The notes beneath the pieces are model-generated. The model did no database searches. It was not told where the DNA came from and was given only the letters and a program-made list of their open reading frames with translations. From positions 1-21,397 of the forward strand of contig JARRNY010000036.1 in NCBI GenBank assembly GCA_037384445.1: 21,397 nucleotides of DNA, written 5' to 3'. The position numbers were made by a program, and so were the translations under genes. Shown one piece after another: positions 13,725 to 21,397 of this stretch (position 1 is its first letter; each line of letters starts with the position of its first letter). This DNA comes from Thiodiazotropha sp037384445 (lineage in GTDB: Bacteria; Pseudomonadota; Gammaproteobacteria; Chromatiales; Chromatiaceae).

Positions 13725-15541
13725 GTCGGTTTGATCGCCTATACTGCACCAGCCATCTGATAAAAAAGCCCGTCAGCATCCTACTCTCTTTTCTTGCTCT
13801 GATGCTCTTTTGGCATCTCGGTTACGCCGATGTTCCTCTGAACCTCACTCCCGAATGGGGAAAGATGGCGATCCGACTCTTTGGCGGTCTTGCTCTCTTT
13901 CTCTTCGGTCTGGACCAGATGGCCAACTCGCTCAAGGCGGTGGCTGGCGAACGGATGAAGGTCATTCTGGCCAAGCTGACCACCAATCGCTTCATGGGCG
14001 CTCTGATGGGCGCCTTCGTCACCGCAGTCATCCAATCCTCCTCCGTGACTACAGTGCTGGTAGTGGGATTCATCTCGGCGGGATTGATGTCGATGGCACA
14101 GTCGGTTGGCGTCATCATGGGCGCCAACATCGGTTCCACTTTCACCGTGCAGATCGTCGCCTTCAAGATCACGCAATACGCCATGCTCATGATCGCGCTC
14201 GGTTTCAGCGCCTGGTTCTTCTCCGGCAAAGAGTCGATCAAACACTACGGCGGCATGATCATGGGACTCGGCATGCTCTTCTTCGGCATGGACATAATGA
14301 GCGAAGCCATGTCGCCTTTACGCAGCTACCAGCCATTTATCGATCTCATGATCAAAATGGAACAACCGCTGATCGGTATCACGGTGGCCGCGATCTTTAC
14401 CGCTTTGGTGCAGTCCTCGGCAGCCACCCTGGGTATCGTGATCGTCATGGCCAGTCAAGGCATCATCTCTCTGCCCGCCGGTATTGCCCTGGCGTTCGGC
14501 GCCAACATCGGCACCTGCGCTACGGCCATTCTCGCCTCTATTGGCAAACCCCGAGAAGCCGTGCGTGCGGCCATAGTCCATGTCATGTTCAACGTCGCCG
14601 GCGTACTGCTTTGGCTGGCCTTCATTCCGAATCTGGCCGAGTTCGTCATCGCACTAACCCCATCCTCGTCCCAGTTGCCGGAGGCAGCCAGACTGGCTGC
14701 TGACACACCACGGCAGATCGCTAATGCTCACACGATATTCAATGTGGCGAACACCCTGATCTTCATCTCCTTCACCAGCAGCTTCGCCCGCCTGGTGGAA
14801 CTGCTGGTCCCCGACAAACCGTTGGAAGAACACCCCATCACCAAGCCCCGCTACCTGGACGAAGAGTTACTGGAAACCCCCTCTCTGGCGCTGGATATGG
14901 TTCGACTCGAAATCAGTCGTGCAGGCAACCAGGTGGAGGTGATGCTAAAACAGATCCTGGACGCCATACTCAATACAGACAAATCCATGCTGTCGGAGAT
15001 CCGGGAGATGGACGAGAAGGTTGACGTCTTGCACAAACACATCGTGAACTACCTGGGAAAGCTCAGTCGGAAAACCCTGTCAGAACCCCAATCCGCCTCC
15101 GTCCTGCGGCTGATGTCGATGATTAACGATCTGGAGAACATGGCCGACCTCATCGAACGGGATCTGGTCAACCTGGGACAGAAAATCAGTCAGGAACAAC
15201 TCAAGATCAGCGCCGAGACCCAACGCATGCTGCGGCATCTGCACACTCAGATCGAACAGGCCGTGAAACTCGCCTTACACGCCATTAAGCTGCACGATCA
15301 AGAGAGTGCAGATCAGGTTATCGGCATGCGCACCACTGTGGAGCAACTGTTCGACGCCGCCTCCAGCCATCAAGCCACACGCCTGGTGGCCGATGCGCCA
15401 AATCGCCTCTCCACCTACACGGTTGAAGTGGAAATGATCGACAAGCTGGAGCGGATCTATCACTTTGCAGAGCGCATTGCACAGTTGGTTGACTATGACG
15501 AGATGGCATTGAGCGGGGCACAAGAAGTGATGGCGGACTAG
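13721..15541 (+). CDS. Na+/phosphate cotransporter with PhoU-like C-terminal domain
   Basis: A 606-residue protein of the Na/Pi cotransporter II family (NptA/YjbB type). The membrane part (about 17-360) has an inverted repeat with the paired signature motifs QSSS (105-108) plus GANIGST (134-140), and QSSAAT (231-236) plus GANIGT (260-265). The C-terminal third (about 390-600) is helical and resembles PhoU-like domains with helical heptads. It should move phosphate across the inner membrane using Na+; YjbB-type members can also export. It ends the ppk-usp operon, linking phosphate movement with polyphosphate metabolism. The convergent CorB gene begins 40 bases beyond its stop. An N-terminal hydrophobic segment before WHLGYAD may be a signal peptide or first helix. 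Confidence 0.9.
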   Translation: MSRFDRLYCTSHLIKKPVSILLSFLALMLFWHLGYADVPLNLTPEWGKMAIRLFGGLALFLFGLDQMANSLKAVAGERMKVILAKLTTNRFMGALMGAFVTAVIQSSSVTTVLVVGFISAGLMSMAQSVGVIMGANIGSTFTVQIVAFKITQYAMLMIALGFSAWFFSGKESIKHYGGMIMGLGMLFFGMDIMSEAMSPLRSYQPFIDLMIKMEQPLIGITVAAIFTALVQSSAATLGIVIVMASQGIISLPAGIALAFGANIGTCATAILASIGKPREAVRAAIVHVMFNVAGVLLWLAFIPNLAEFVIALTPSSSQLPEAARLAADTPRQIANAHTIFNVANTLIFISFTSSFARLVELLVPDKPLEEHPITKPRYLDEELLETPSLALDMVRLEISRAGNQVEVMLKQILDAILNTDKSMLSEIREMDEKVDVLHKHIVNYLGKLSRKTLSEPQSASVLRLMSMINDLENMADLIERDLVNLGQKISQEQLKISAETQRMLRHLHTQIEQAVKLALHAIKLHDQESADQVIGMRTTVEQLFDAASSHQATRLVADAPNRLSTYTVEVEMIDKLERIYHFAERIAQLVDYDEMALSGAQEVMAD

Positions 15542-15582
15542 CGCTCCGCGCCACTCATGGCGATAACAGAAAAGCAGTCCAG

Positions 15583-16848
15583 CTATTCTCCAGACCGCAG
15601 AGCATTGCCCTCGCCATCAAGCTCGTTCTTTTGCAAAATAACCTGATGAATGCGCCTGGACGAGGCATCCTGCACCCGAATCCGCAAGCCATCGAGTTCG
15701 AAAGTCTCATCCTTGACCGGGATACGTTCAGTATGTTCGAGCAGCCAGCGGTTGATGGTATCAGTGGGTTTGCCAGGTATATCCAGCCCGAAAAAATCCT
15801 CCACCACACGCAGCTCAGCAGTACCCTTTACCAGAATCCGCCCCTCATCGAGCACCATCAGATCATCTGGCTTTTCGTCTGTTTCATCGTAGATCTCACC
15901 GACAAGCTCCTCCAGCAGATCTTCCAGCGAGACCACGCCCACCATGGCGCCATGCTCATCAACCACGACGGCCAGGTGCATACTCTTGGTCTTAAGGGTT
16001 CGAATCAATTCGTCGATTGGCGTATTGGCCGGTGTGAACAGAGGTTCCTGTCCCAGTTTGGCAAGCGGCTGATCAAGATTTCCGGTGGCAATCACACTGA
16101 TCAAATCACGTAAGATCACCAGGCTGACTATCTCGTCTGCATCATCGCTAAATAGGGGGATGCGCGAGTAGTTCTGTTCAAGGATCTCTGGCAGCACATC
16201 TTTGAGTGTGCGTCGACCGTCAAGACGAAATACCTGGCGCCTTGGGGTCATAACATCTTCAGCCTTAAGGTCATTGAAGTTGAAGATGCGCTCTATCATC
16301 TCCCTCTCACCCGTATCGATAACGCCCTCCTCCTCGCCGTGCTCGATAAGGGTAATCACCTCTGACTCGGTTACCAGCGGATCTTCCATGGCTCGAGTAG
16401 AGTACTGCAGCCAGTTGGTGAACTGCAGAAACAGCCAGACAACTGGGTAGATCAGCCGCATGAAACCGAAGATCACTGGGGAGATAAAGAGTGAGATACG
16501 CTCTGAAAATCGTGTTGCGAGACTTTTCGGCGTAATTTCACCGAACACAAGAATCAGGATGGTGAGCACACCAACTGCAATGCCCGGTCCGCTATCGCCA
16601 AAATAGTCGGTGGCGATAACCGTCGCAATGGCGGATGCTGCGATATTAACCACGTTATTGCCGATCAGAATAGTGATCAGCATCCGGCTGGGATCCTTCT
16701 TCAGCAGGTAGAGCGCACGTGCGCCTCTTCTGCCTTCTTTATAGAGTGACTCTGCCCGTGCCATCGAGAGAGAAACCAAGGCAGTCTCTGATCCGGAGAA
16801 TATGCCAGACAGTACCAGCAGAACTGCCAGTATTAGATAGTTTTCCAC
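15583..16848 (-). CDS. CNNM/CorC-family membrane protein (DUF21, CBS pair, CorC domain)
   Basis: A 421-residue protein. The N-terminal DUF21 membrane domain (about 1-190) opens with LSGIFSGSETALVSLS and has GNNVVNIAASAIAT. A CBS pair (about 200-325) includes VMTPRRQVFRL and IDELIRTLKTKSMHLAVVVDEHG. The C-terminal CorC/HlyC transporter-associated domain (about 340-420) follows. Family members export or regulate Mg2+ and Co2+, and the CBS pair senses adenine nucleotides. It starts at GTG 16848 with only a weak ribosome site. It is divergent from phoB and convergent with the Na/Pi gene. This is the CorB/YfjD branch rather than the soluble CorC. Ion specificity is inferred. Confidence 0.9.
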   Translation of the reverse strand: MENYLILAVLLVLSGIFSGSETALVSLSMARAESLYKEGRRGARALYLLKKDPSRMLITILIGNNVVNIAASAIATVIATDYFGDSGPGIAVGVLTILILVFGEITPKSLATRFSERISLFISPVIFGFMRLIYPVVWLFLQFTNWLQYSTRAMEDPLVTESEVITLIEHGEEEGVIDTGEREMIERIFNFNDLKAEDVMTPRRQVFRLDGRRTLKDVLPEILEQNYSRIPLFSDDADEIVSLVILRDLISVIATGNLDQPLAKLGQEPLFTPANTPIDELIRTLKTKSMHLAVVVDEHGAMVGVVSLEDLLEELVGEIYDETDEKPDDLMVLDEGRILVKGTAELRVVEDFFGLDIPGKPTDTINRWLLEHTERIPVKDETFELDGLRIRVQDASSRRIHQVILQKNELDGEGNALRSGE

Positions 16849-16889
16849 GAAGACTCTTTAATCACACGCCCAGCCGGGCCCAGTTAGAA

Positions 16890-16918
16890 ATTATCACTGC
16901 TAACACATTGAATCACAA
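16890..16918 (-). promoter_or_regulatory. Candidate sigma-70 promoter for the CorB-like gene
   Basis: On the minus strand TTGTGA, a 17-base spacer and GATAAT stand in correct order (4/6 and 5/6 matches to consensus). The -10 lies about 41 bases before the GTG at 16848. Spacing and position are right; the match is moderate. Confidence 0.4.
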
Positions 16919-17147
16919 GCATTTGGACAGATTATTTTTCAGCCAAAGCCAATTCTGTTTGCGTGTCTTCTGATCTCATCAGCCCGAAACATCCCACATT
17001 GGGGTTTAAGTCAAAACAAAACAGCGCCTTAGTAGAGTCTAGCAAAGCTTTGAATTTGCACTGGGCCTCCTTGTCCGCATTGCTTTTTCTTCAGTTAACG
17101 ACGAACCTGACGCCGCCAGACGGCATAAATCTATCCCGCGTGGCCTT

Positions 17148-17165
17148 TTGTCAACCAAATGTCAT
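17148..17165 (+). promoter_or_regulatory. Candidate PHO box upstream of phoB
   Basis: TTGTCAA-CCAA-ATGTCAT has two 7-base half sites with a 4-base spacer, matching the PhoB consensus CTGTCAT at 5/7 and 6/7. It ends 42 bases before ATG 17208, where a PhoB site would replace the -35. A/T-rich sequence follows that could supply a -10, so autoregulation of phoBR is likely. Confidence 0.6.
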
Positions 17166-17207
17166 ATATTTATAGCAATATCCAAGTCAGCAGGGCGCAG
17201 TAGGATT

Positions 17208-17918
17208 ATGAAGAGGATTTTGATTGTCGAAGATGAGCCGGAAATCAGAGAGATGATTCGTTATGTCCTCGAACCGTCGGAGTATCGGGTAAGTGAAGCC
17301 GATAACGCACAGGACGCACGCAAGCTTCTGTCCCAGGAGAATTACGACCTGATTCTTATGGACTGGATGCTGCCTGGCCGTTCAGGGCTCGATTTCACCA
17401 AAGAGCTGAAACAGAAGCAGAACAAGCCAACCCCTCCGATCATCATGCTGACCGCACGTGCGGACGAATCAGACAAGGTGCAGGGTCTGGACAGTGGCGC
17501 TGACGATTACATCACGAAACCCTTCTCGCCTCGCGAACTGGTAGCCCGCATCAAAGCGGTGATCCGGCGCAACAGCGATGTCGATGAGGAGAAGGCAATT
17601 GAATACAGTGGGCTCTGTCTCGATCCTGTTCGCCATCAGGTTATGGTGATGCAACAACCGATCAACCTCTCACCGGCTGAGTACAATTTACTCTATTTTT
17701 TCATGTTGCACCCGGATCGGGCTTACACCCGTTCACAAATTCTGGATAGAGTCTGGGGCGACAATAGCTACGTCGAAGAGCGTACCGTCGATGTTCACAT
17801 CAGGCGCTTGAGACAGCTTCTCACATCGTCCGGCCACGACACCTTTATTCAAACCGTTCGCGGAGTTGGCTACCGCTTCACGCCCTCTTCTCTTGAGCCG
17901 AGCCAGCACAAAGCGTGA
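17208..17918 (+). CDS. phoB: Phosphate regulon response regulator PhoB
   Basis: A 236-residue OmpR/PhoB-family regulator. The receiver domain (about 1-120) has D9, phosphoacceptor D52 (LILMDWMLPG), T in MLTARADE and K in YITKPFSPREL. The C-terminal winged-helix (about 130-230) has LSPAEYNLLYF, RSQILDRVWG, RTVDVHIRRLRQLL and VRGVGYRF. MLPG and the YVEERTVDVHI pattern favour PhoB over other OmpR members. ATG 17208 is chosen over upstream in-frame starts because the receiver domain starts there and a weak GGATT precedes it. Overlaps the kinase gene in a GTGA arrangement. Preceded by a PHO-box candidate. Confidence 0.93.
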   Translation: MKRILIVEDEPEIREMIRYVLEPSEYRVSEADNAQDARKLLSQENYDLILMDWMLPGRSGLDFTKELKQKQNKPTPPIIMLTARADESDKVQGLDSGADDYITKPFSPRELVARIKAVIRRNSDVDEEKAIEYSGLCLDPVRHQVMVMQQPINLSPAEYNLLYFFMLHPDRAYTRSQILDRVWGDNSYVEERTVDVHIRRLRQLLTSSGHDTFIQTVRGVGYRFTPSSLEPSQHKA

Positions 17919-19237
17919 AACACTACCTGAAAATCGAGTTGAGCCAGCTGCTCGGCGTCTTTCTCGTGTGCGCCACTATTGGCTATCTGGTCGGTCACCT
18001 CCAGCTCTCCCTGATCCTTGCCCTGCTGATCTATATCGCAAAGCACACCTACTATCTGGTTCACCTGGCACGGACTATCTATCAGGATGAGCAGATCTCA
18101 CCGCCCTATCCACCCGATATCTGGGGGCTGGTCTACAAAGAACTGGCCAGGCACAGGACGCGCAGCAGAAAGCGCAAACGCACCCTCAACCGCTTTGCCT
18201 CGCGTTTTCGCAAAGTCGCCAGTTCCATTCCGGATGGCTTGATCATTCTGAATAAATCGGGGCAGGTCGATTGGGCCAACCCAGCAGCCAAGCAACTGTT
18301 GAATGTCAGTTGGCCCAGAGACGAGGGAGTCCCACTGAGAGAGTTGCTCCCTATCGAGGAGCTACCGGATTATCTCGATGCACCCGACTACCATAAGCCT
18401 TTGGATTTCCCCTCCCCCATCAACAAAGCGATGATCATCTCGGTGCGTGTAACACCCTTCGGCAGCAAGAAGGCGCAACGTCTTCTCGTGGTAAGGAACA
18501 TTACCGAGCTTTACAATTTAAACCAGACGCGGCGCGATTTCGTCTCCAACGTTTCTCACGAACTGCGCACGCCACTGACTGTAATCACCGGTTTTCTCGA
18601 AAACCTTAACGACAAGGAAACCCTCTCCTTTCAACGTCGCCCATTTGTCCTGATGCTGGAGCAGGCGGAACGCATGAACAGCATCATCAACGATCTACTG
18701 GCCTTGTCACGACTGGAAATGGGACAGGCAGCATCATCGGAAAAACCGGTGAAAGTACCGGAACTATTACAAAAGATCGTCGAGCAGGCGAAGGCTTTGG
18801 CTGATCAAAAAGGGGGTTACGATCTTCATCTTGAAGTGGACAATGAGCTGTGCCTGCTGGGTGAAGAGAGCGAATTGCAAAGCGCCTTCTCAAATCTAAT
18901 CTTCAATGCCGTCATCCACACCCCACCAAAAACACACATCAAGGTCAGTTGGAAAAGAGAGGGACAAGAGGCGCAGCTGTGCGTCGAGGACAGTGGGCCG
19001 GGCATCGAGCAGCAGCACGTACCACGGCTGACCGAACGCTTTTATCGCGTCGACAAGGCCCGCTCACGCCAATCCGGGGGCACCGGACTCGGTCTGGCGA
19101 TCGTCAAGCACATCATCGGCAGACATGATGGTGAGTTGAGAATTTACAGTCAGCCCGGGGTCGGCAGTCAATTCATCTGCGCATTCCCAGAAGAGACCTT
19201 ATTGGAGAAGAGCCAGCTGCAGCAGCAGGCAAATTGA
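17915..19237 (+). CDS. phoR: Phosphate regulon sensor histidine kinase PhoR
   Basis: A 440-residue membrane kinase. Two hydrophobic segments near the N-terminus (about 9-28 and 30-45) have almost no periplasmic loop, as in PhoR. A charged stretch (RTRSRKRKRTLNR) precedes a PAS domain (about 95-185; DGLIILNKSGQVDWANPAA). The HisKA domain has phospho-accepting H215 in VSNVSHELRTPL; the HATPase domain has N-box NLIFNAVIHT, DSGPGIE and GGTGLGLAIVKH. The lack of a sensor loop fits sensing through the Pst/PhoU complex, not free phosphate. GTG 17915 overlaps the phoB stop. A nearby T-rich stretch (19250-19267) follows the stop. Confidence 0.93.
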   Translation: MKHYLKIELSQLLGVFLVCATIGYLVGHLQLSLILALLIYIAKHTYYLVHLARTIYQDEQISPPYPPDIWGLVYKELARHRTRSRKRKRTLNRFASRFRKVASSIPDGLIILNKSGQVDWANPAAKQLLNVSWPRDEGVPLRELLPIEELPDYLDAPDYHKPLDFPSPINKAMIISVRVTPFGSKKAQRLLVVRNITELYNLNQTRRDFVSNVSHELRTPLTVITGFLENLNDKETLSFQRRPFVLMLEQAERMNSIINDLLALSRLEMGQAASSEKPVKVPELLQKIVEQAKALADQKGGYDLHLEVDNELCLLGEESELQSAFSNLIFNAVIHTPPKTHIKVSWKREGQEAQLCVEDSGPGIEQQHVPRLTERFYRVDKARSRQSGGTGLGLAIVKHIIGRHDGELRIYSQPGVGSQFICAFPEETLLEKSQLQQQAN

Positions 19238-19284
19238 GATTCGTCGATTATCTTTTTTATTTTTTTGTTACGCAGCTCTGAGCC

Positions 19285-19299
19285 TCTGTCTCAGACAGA
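19285..19299. repeat. Inverted repeat between convergent phoR and ihfB
   Basis: TCTGTC-TCA-GACAGA is a perfect 6-bp-arm dyad between the two convergent stops. It could form a stem on either transcript. The T run (19250-19267) lies before it on the plus strand, so a standard terminator is not shown. Confidence 0.35.
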
Positions 19300-19310
19300 A
19301 GAATTGACTA

Positions 19311-19619
19311 TCAGGCCTCGGCTTCCTGTTCTGTTACGAACCCTTCATTAACACGGTCCCTCAGCTCCTTGCCCGGTTTGAAATGGGGCACGTACTTACC
19401 TGACAGTGCCACGGTCTTACCGGTTTTCGGGTTGCGGCCCATACGCGGCGGACGAAAGTGCAGAGAGAAGCTGCCAAATCCACGTATTTCGATGCGTTCA
19501 CCAGATGCGAGTGACTGGCTCATGTGTTCGATCATGCATTTGACTGCCAGCTCTACATCCCGATAAGCCAGATGACTTTGCTCCTTGGCAATAATCTCAA
19601 TCAACTCGGATTTTGTCAT
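19311..19619 (-). CDS. ihfB: Integration host factor subunit beta
   Basis: A 102-residue HU/IHF-family DNA-bending protein. It begins MTKSELIEIIAKEQ, with RGFGSFSLHFRPPRMGRNPKTGK (47-68 in part), the arm whose Pro64 in RNP intercalates into DNA, and VPHFKPGKELRDRVN near the end. The start is ATG 19619, with GGAGA a few bases upstream; an extended open frame to 19661 lacks family similarity. It lies downstream of rpsA on the same strand, as in E. coli. IHF beta pairs with an alpha subunit encoded elsewhere. Length is slightly longer than E. coli IHF beta (94), with an acidic C-terminal tail. Confidence 0.95.
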   Translation of the reverse strand: MTKSELIEIIAKEQSHLAYRDVELAVKCMIEHMSQSLASGERIEIRGFGSFSLHFRPPRMGRNPKTGKTVALSGKYVPHFKPGKELRDRVNEGFVTEQEAEA

Positions 19620-19650
19620 TATTCTCCATACTCCAACTTTGCTGATTGTC

Positions 19651-19672
19651 GGGGACCGCATAAGCGGTCCCC
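19651..19672 (-). terminator. GC-rich stem-loop between rpsA and ihfB
   Basis: GGGGACCGC-ATAA-GCGGTCCCC is a perfect 9-bp stem with a 4-base loop in the 95-base gap between rpsA and ihfB. On the minus-strand transcript no U run follows, so it may be an attenuator or RNA-stability element rather than a full terminator. Confidence 0.55.
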
Positions 19673-19714
19673 ATCGTTATCAACGCCTACTGAAGTTTAC
19701 CGTGAAACGATGAA

Positions 19715-21391
19715 TCAATCGTTCTGATTGTCCATCTGCTCCTTCAGCAAATCACCCAGTGTCGGTGCGCTGGTGGCTGCATCACGGGCATAGCCCTTGA
19801 TTGCCGCCGCCTCTTCATCGGCATCCTTGGCCTTGATTGAGAGAGAGATAGTGCGATTCTTACGATCCACACCGAGGAATTTTGCCTCGATGTCACTACC
19901 CTCTTTGAGCACGCTGCGTGCATCTTCCACACGGTCACGCGACAGTTCGGAGGCGCGCAGATAGCCTTCAACACCATCTCCCAGCAAAATCACAGCACCC
20001 TTGGCATCGACTTCTGCCACCGTGCCTTTGACGATGCTGCCCTTCTCATTCGCTGCAACGAAGGAGGAGAAGGGATCCTGTGCCAGCTGCTTGATACCCA
20101 AGGAGATACGCTCACGCTCAGGGTCGACAGAAAGCACGACGGTCTCTACCTCGTCACCCTTCTTGAACTGGCGTACTGCCTCTTCACCCTCGTCATCCCA
20201 AGAGATATCAGAGAGATGGATCAGGCCATCGATGCCCCCATCCAGACCGATGAAGATACCGAAGTCGGTAATCGACTTGATACTGCCACTGACGTGATCG
20301 CCCTTCTTATGGGTGACGGCAAACTCGTCCCAGGGATTGGACTTGCACTGCTTGATACCGAGAGAGACACGACGACGTTCTTCGTCGATATCCAGCACCA
20401 TGACCTCGACCTCATCACCCAGGGAAACGATCTTCGAGGGGTGAACGTTCTTGTTGGTCCAATCCATCTCGGAGACATGCACCAGACCCTCGACGCCCTC
20501 TTCGATCTCGACAAAGCAGCCGTAGTCAGCGATGTTGGTGACCTTACCGAAAAGACGCGTGCCTTCCGGATAGCGGCGAGCCAGTGCCACCCAAGGATCG
20601 TCGCCCATCTGCTTCAGACCCAGTGAGACGCGGTTACGTTCACGGTCGAACTTGAGAACCTTGACGGAAATCTCGTCACCGATTTCGACCACTTCGGAAG
20701 GATGCTTGACGCGCTTCCAGGCCATGTCGGTGATGTGCAGCAGGCCATCGATACCACCAAGGTCGACGAATGCGCCGTAGTCGGTAAGGTTCTTGACCAC
20801 GCCCTTGATCTCCTGGCCTTCCTGCAGGTTTTCGAGCAGCTTTTCGCGCTCTTCGCTGTACTCCTGCTCGACCACGGCACGGCGTGAGACCACCACGTTG
20901 TTGCGGCGACGATCCAGTTTGATGACTTTGAACTCGAGGTCCTTGCCTTCAAGATAGGCAGTGTCGCGCACCGGGCGCACATCGACCAGCGAACCGGGCA
21001 GGAAGGCACGGATATCGCTGAGTTCGACGGTGAAGCCGCCTTTGACTTTGCCATTGATACGACCGATGACGGTCTCGTCGGCTTCGTGAGCCTTCTCGAG
21101 CACCTTCCAGGCCTGGTCGCGTTTGGCCTTTTCACGGGAGAGCCGGGTTGCACCGTAACCATCTTCCACCGCATCCAGCGCCACTTCCACCTGGTCACCG
21201 ACAGCGACTTCGATATCGCCATCCTGATTCAGGAACTGTGAACGGGGAATAACGCCTTCTGACTTCAGGCCGGCGTTGACGATGACAGCTTCGGAGGTGA
21301 TGTCCATGACGGTGCCGATGATGATGGCGCCGGTGCGAAGCTGGGTACTGGAGAGGCTCTCCTCAAATAATTCTGCAAAACTTTCGGTCAT
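19715..21391 (-). CDS. rpsA: 30S ribosomal protein S1
   Basis: A 558-residue protein (E. coli S1 is 557) made of six S1 RNA-binding repeats. It begins MTESFAELFEESL, typical of gammaproteobacterial S1, and each repeat carries GxV and FGxF/GAFVDL/GCFVEI-type beta strands, as in TDYGAFVDLGGIDGLLHI. It binds mRNA and helps translation initiation on structured or weakly primed messages. ATG 21391 lies 6 bases from the window edge, so its ribosome site and promoter are not visible. ihfB follows downstream. Confidence 0.98.
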   Translation of the reverse strand: MTESFAELFEESLSSTQLRTGAIIIGTVMDITSEAVIVNAGLKSEGVIPRSQFLNQDGDIEVAVGDQVEVALDAVEDGYGATRLSREKAKRDQAWKVLEKAHEADETVIGRINGKVKGGFTVELSDIRAFLPGSLVDVRPVRDTAYLEGKDLEFKVIKLDRRRNNVVVSRRAVVEQEYSEEREKLLENLQEGQEIKGVVKNLTDYGAFVDLGGIDGLLHITDMAWKRVKHPSEVVEIGDEISVKVLKFDRERNRVSLGLKQMGDDPWVALARRYPEGTRLFGKVTNIADYGCFVEIEEGVEGLVHVSEMDWTNKNVHPSKIVSLGDEVEVMVLDIDEERRRVSLGIKQCKSNPWDEFAVTHKKGDHVSGSIKSITDFGIFIGLDGGIDGLIHLSDISWDDEGEEAVRQFKKGDEVETVVLSVDPERERISLGIKQLAQDPFSSFVAANEKGSIVKGTVAEVDAKGAVILLGDGVEGYLRASELSRDRVEDARSVLKEGSDIEAKFLGVDRKNRTISLSIKAKDADEEAAAIKGYARDAATSAPTLGDLLKEQMDNQND

Positions 21392-21397
21392 TGGATT

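Larger units (their letters stand above)
16849..17207. other. 359-base divergent gap corB-like / phoB
   Basis: No gene was recognised here. The gap is A/T-rich and contains a minus-strand promoter candidate (16890-16918), a PHO-box candidate (17148-17165) and a 10-base palindrome CAAAGCTTTG (17043-17052). Short open frames crossing it are not gene-like. Confidence 0.5.

Noticed and set aside
19238..19310. Rho-independent terminator for phoR
   Set aside because: A T-rich run is present, but no GC-rich stem directly precedes it.

Overview
The window looks like a gammaproteobacterial chromosome segment with moderately high GC. The rpsA-ihfB pair, phoB-phoR, ppk1, a CorB/HlyC-type protein and an Mla-type lipid transport cassette all read as Gammaproteobacteria. 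I think of sulfur-oxidising or Chromatiales-like lineages, but the species cannot be fixed from sequence alone. Seventeen protein genes are supported. No rRNA, tRNA, CRISPR array or insertion sequence was seen.

Layout. (1) Positions 1-2432, minus strand: an A/T-richer accessory patch holding a SLATT-type two-membrane-helix protein, followed by a large HD-domain protein that runs off the left edge. This resembles a nucleotide-signalled defence or conflict module and is the most interesting part of the window. (2) Positions 2804-6389, minus strand: a four-gene operon for retrograde or anterograde lipid transport (STAS-fused MlaE-like permease, MlaF-like ATPase, MlaD-like MCE protein, PqiC-like lipoprotein). 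(3) Position 6520, plus strand: a divergent regulator carrying REC, PP2C/SpoIIE phosphatase and HATPase domains. (4) Positions 8435-10917: a 2-phosphoglycerate-kinase-like protein with ATP-cone domains, coupled to an archaeal-type phosphoglycerate mutase homologue whose nucleophile region is altered. (5) Positions 11017-15541: a translationally coupled operon of polyphosphate kinase, universal stress protein and Na+/phosphate cotransporter. (6) Positions 15583-16848, minus strand: a CorB/HlyC-family membrane protein. (7) Positions 17208-19237: phoB-phoR behind a candidate PHO box. (8) Positions 19311-21391, minus strand: ihfB and rpsA.

How the genes fit together. Positions 8435-19237 have a phosphate theme: phosphate sensing (PhoBR), uptake (Na/Pi cotransporter), polymerisation (Ppk1), and a phosphoglycerate kinase/mutase-like pair that could make or use 2,3-bisphosphoglycerate. 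The lipid transport operon and the partner-switching regulator are divergent; the permease carries a STAS domain that keeps an Asp-Ser pair, so regulation through it is possible but unproven. The SLATT-HD pair stands apart in composition and content and was probably acquired horizontally.
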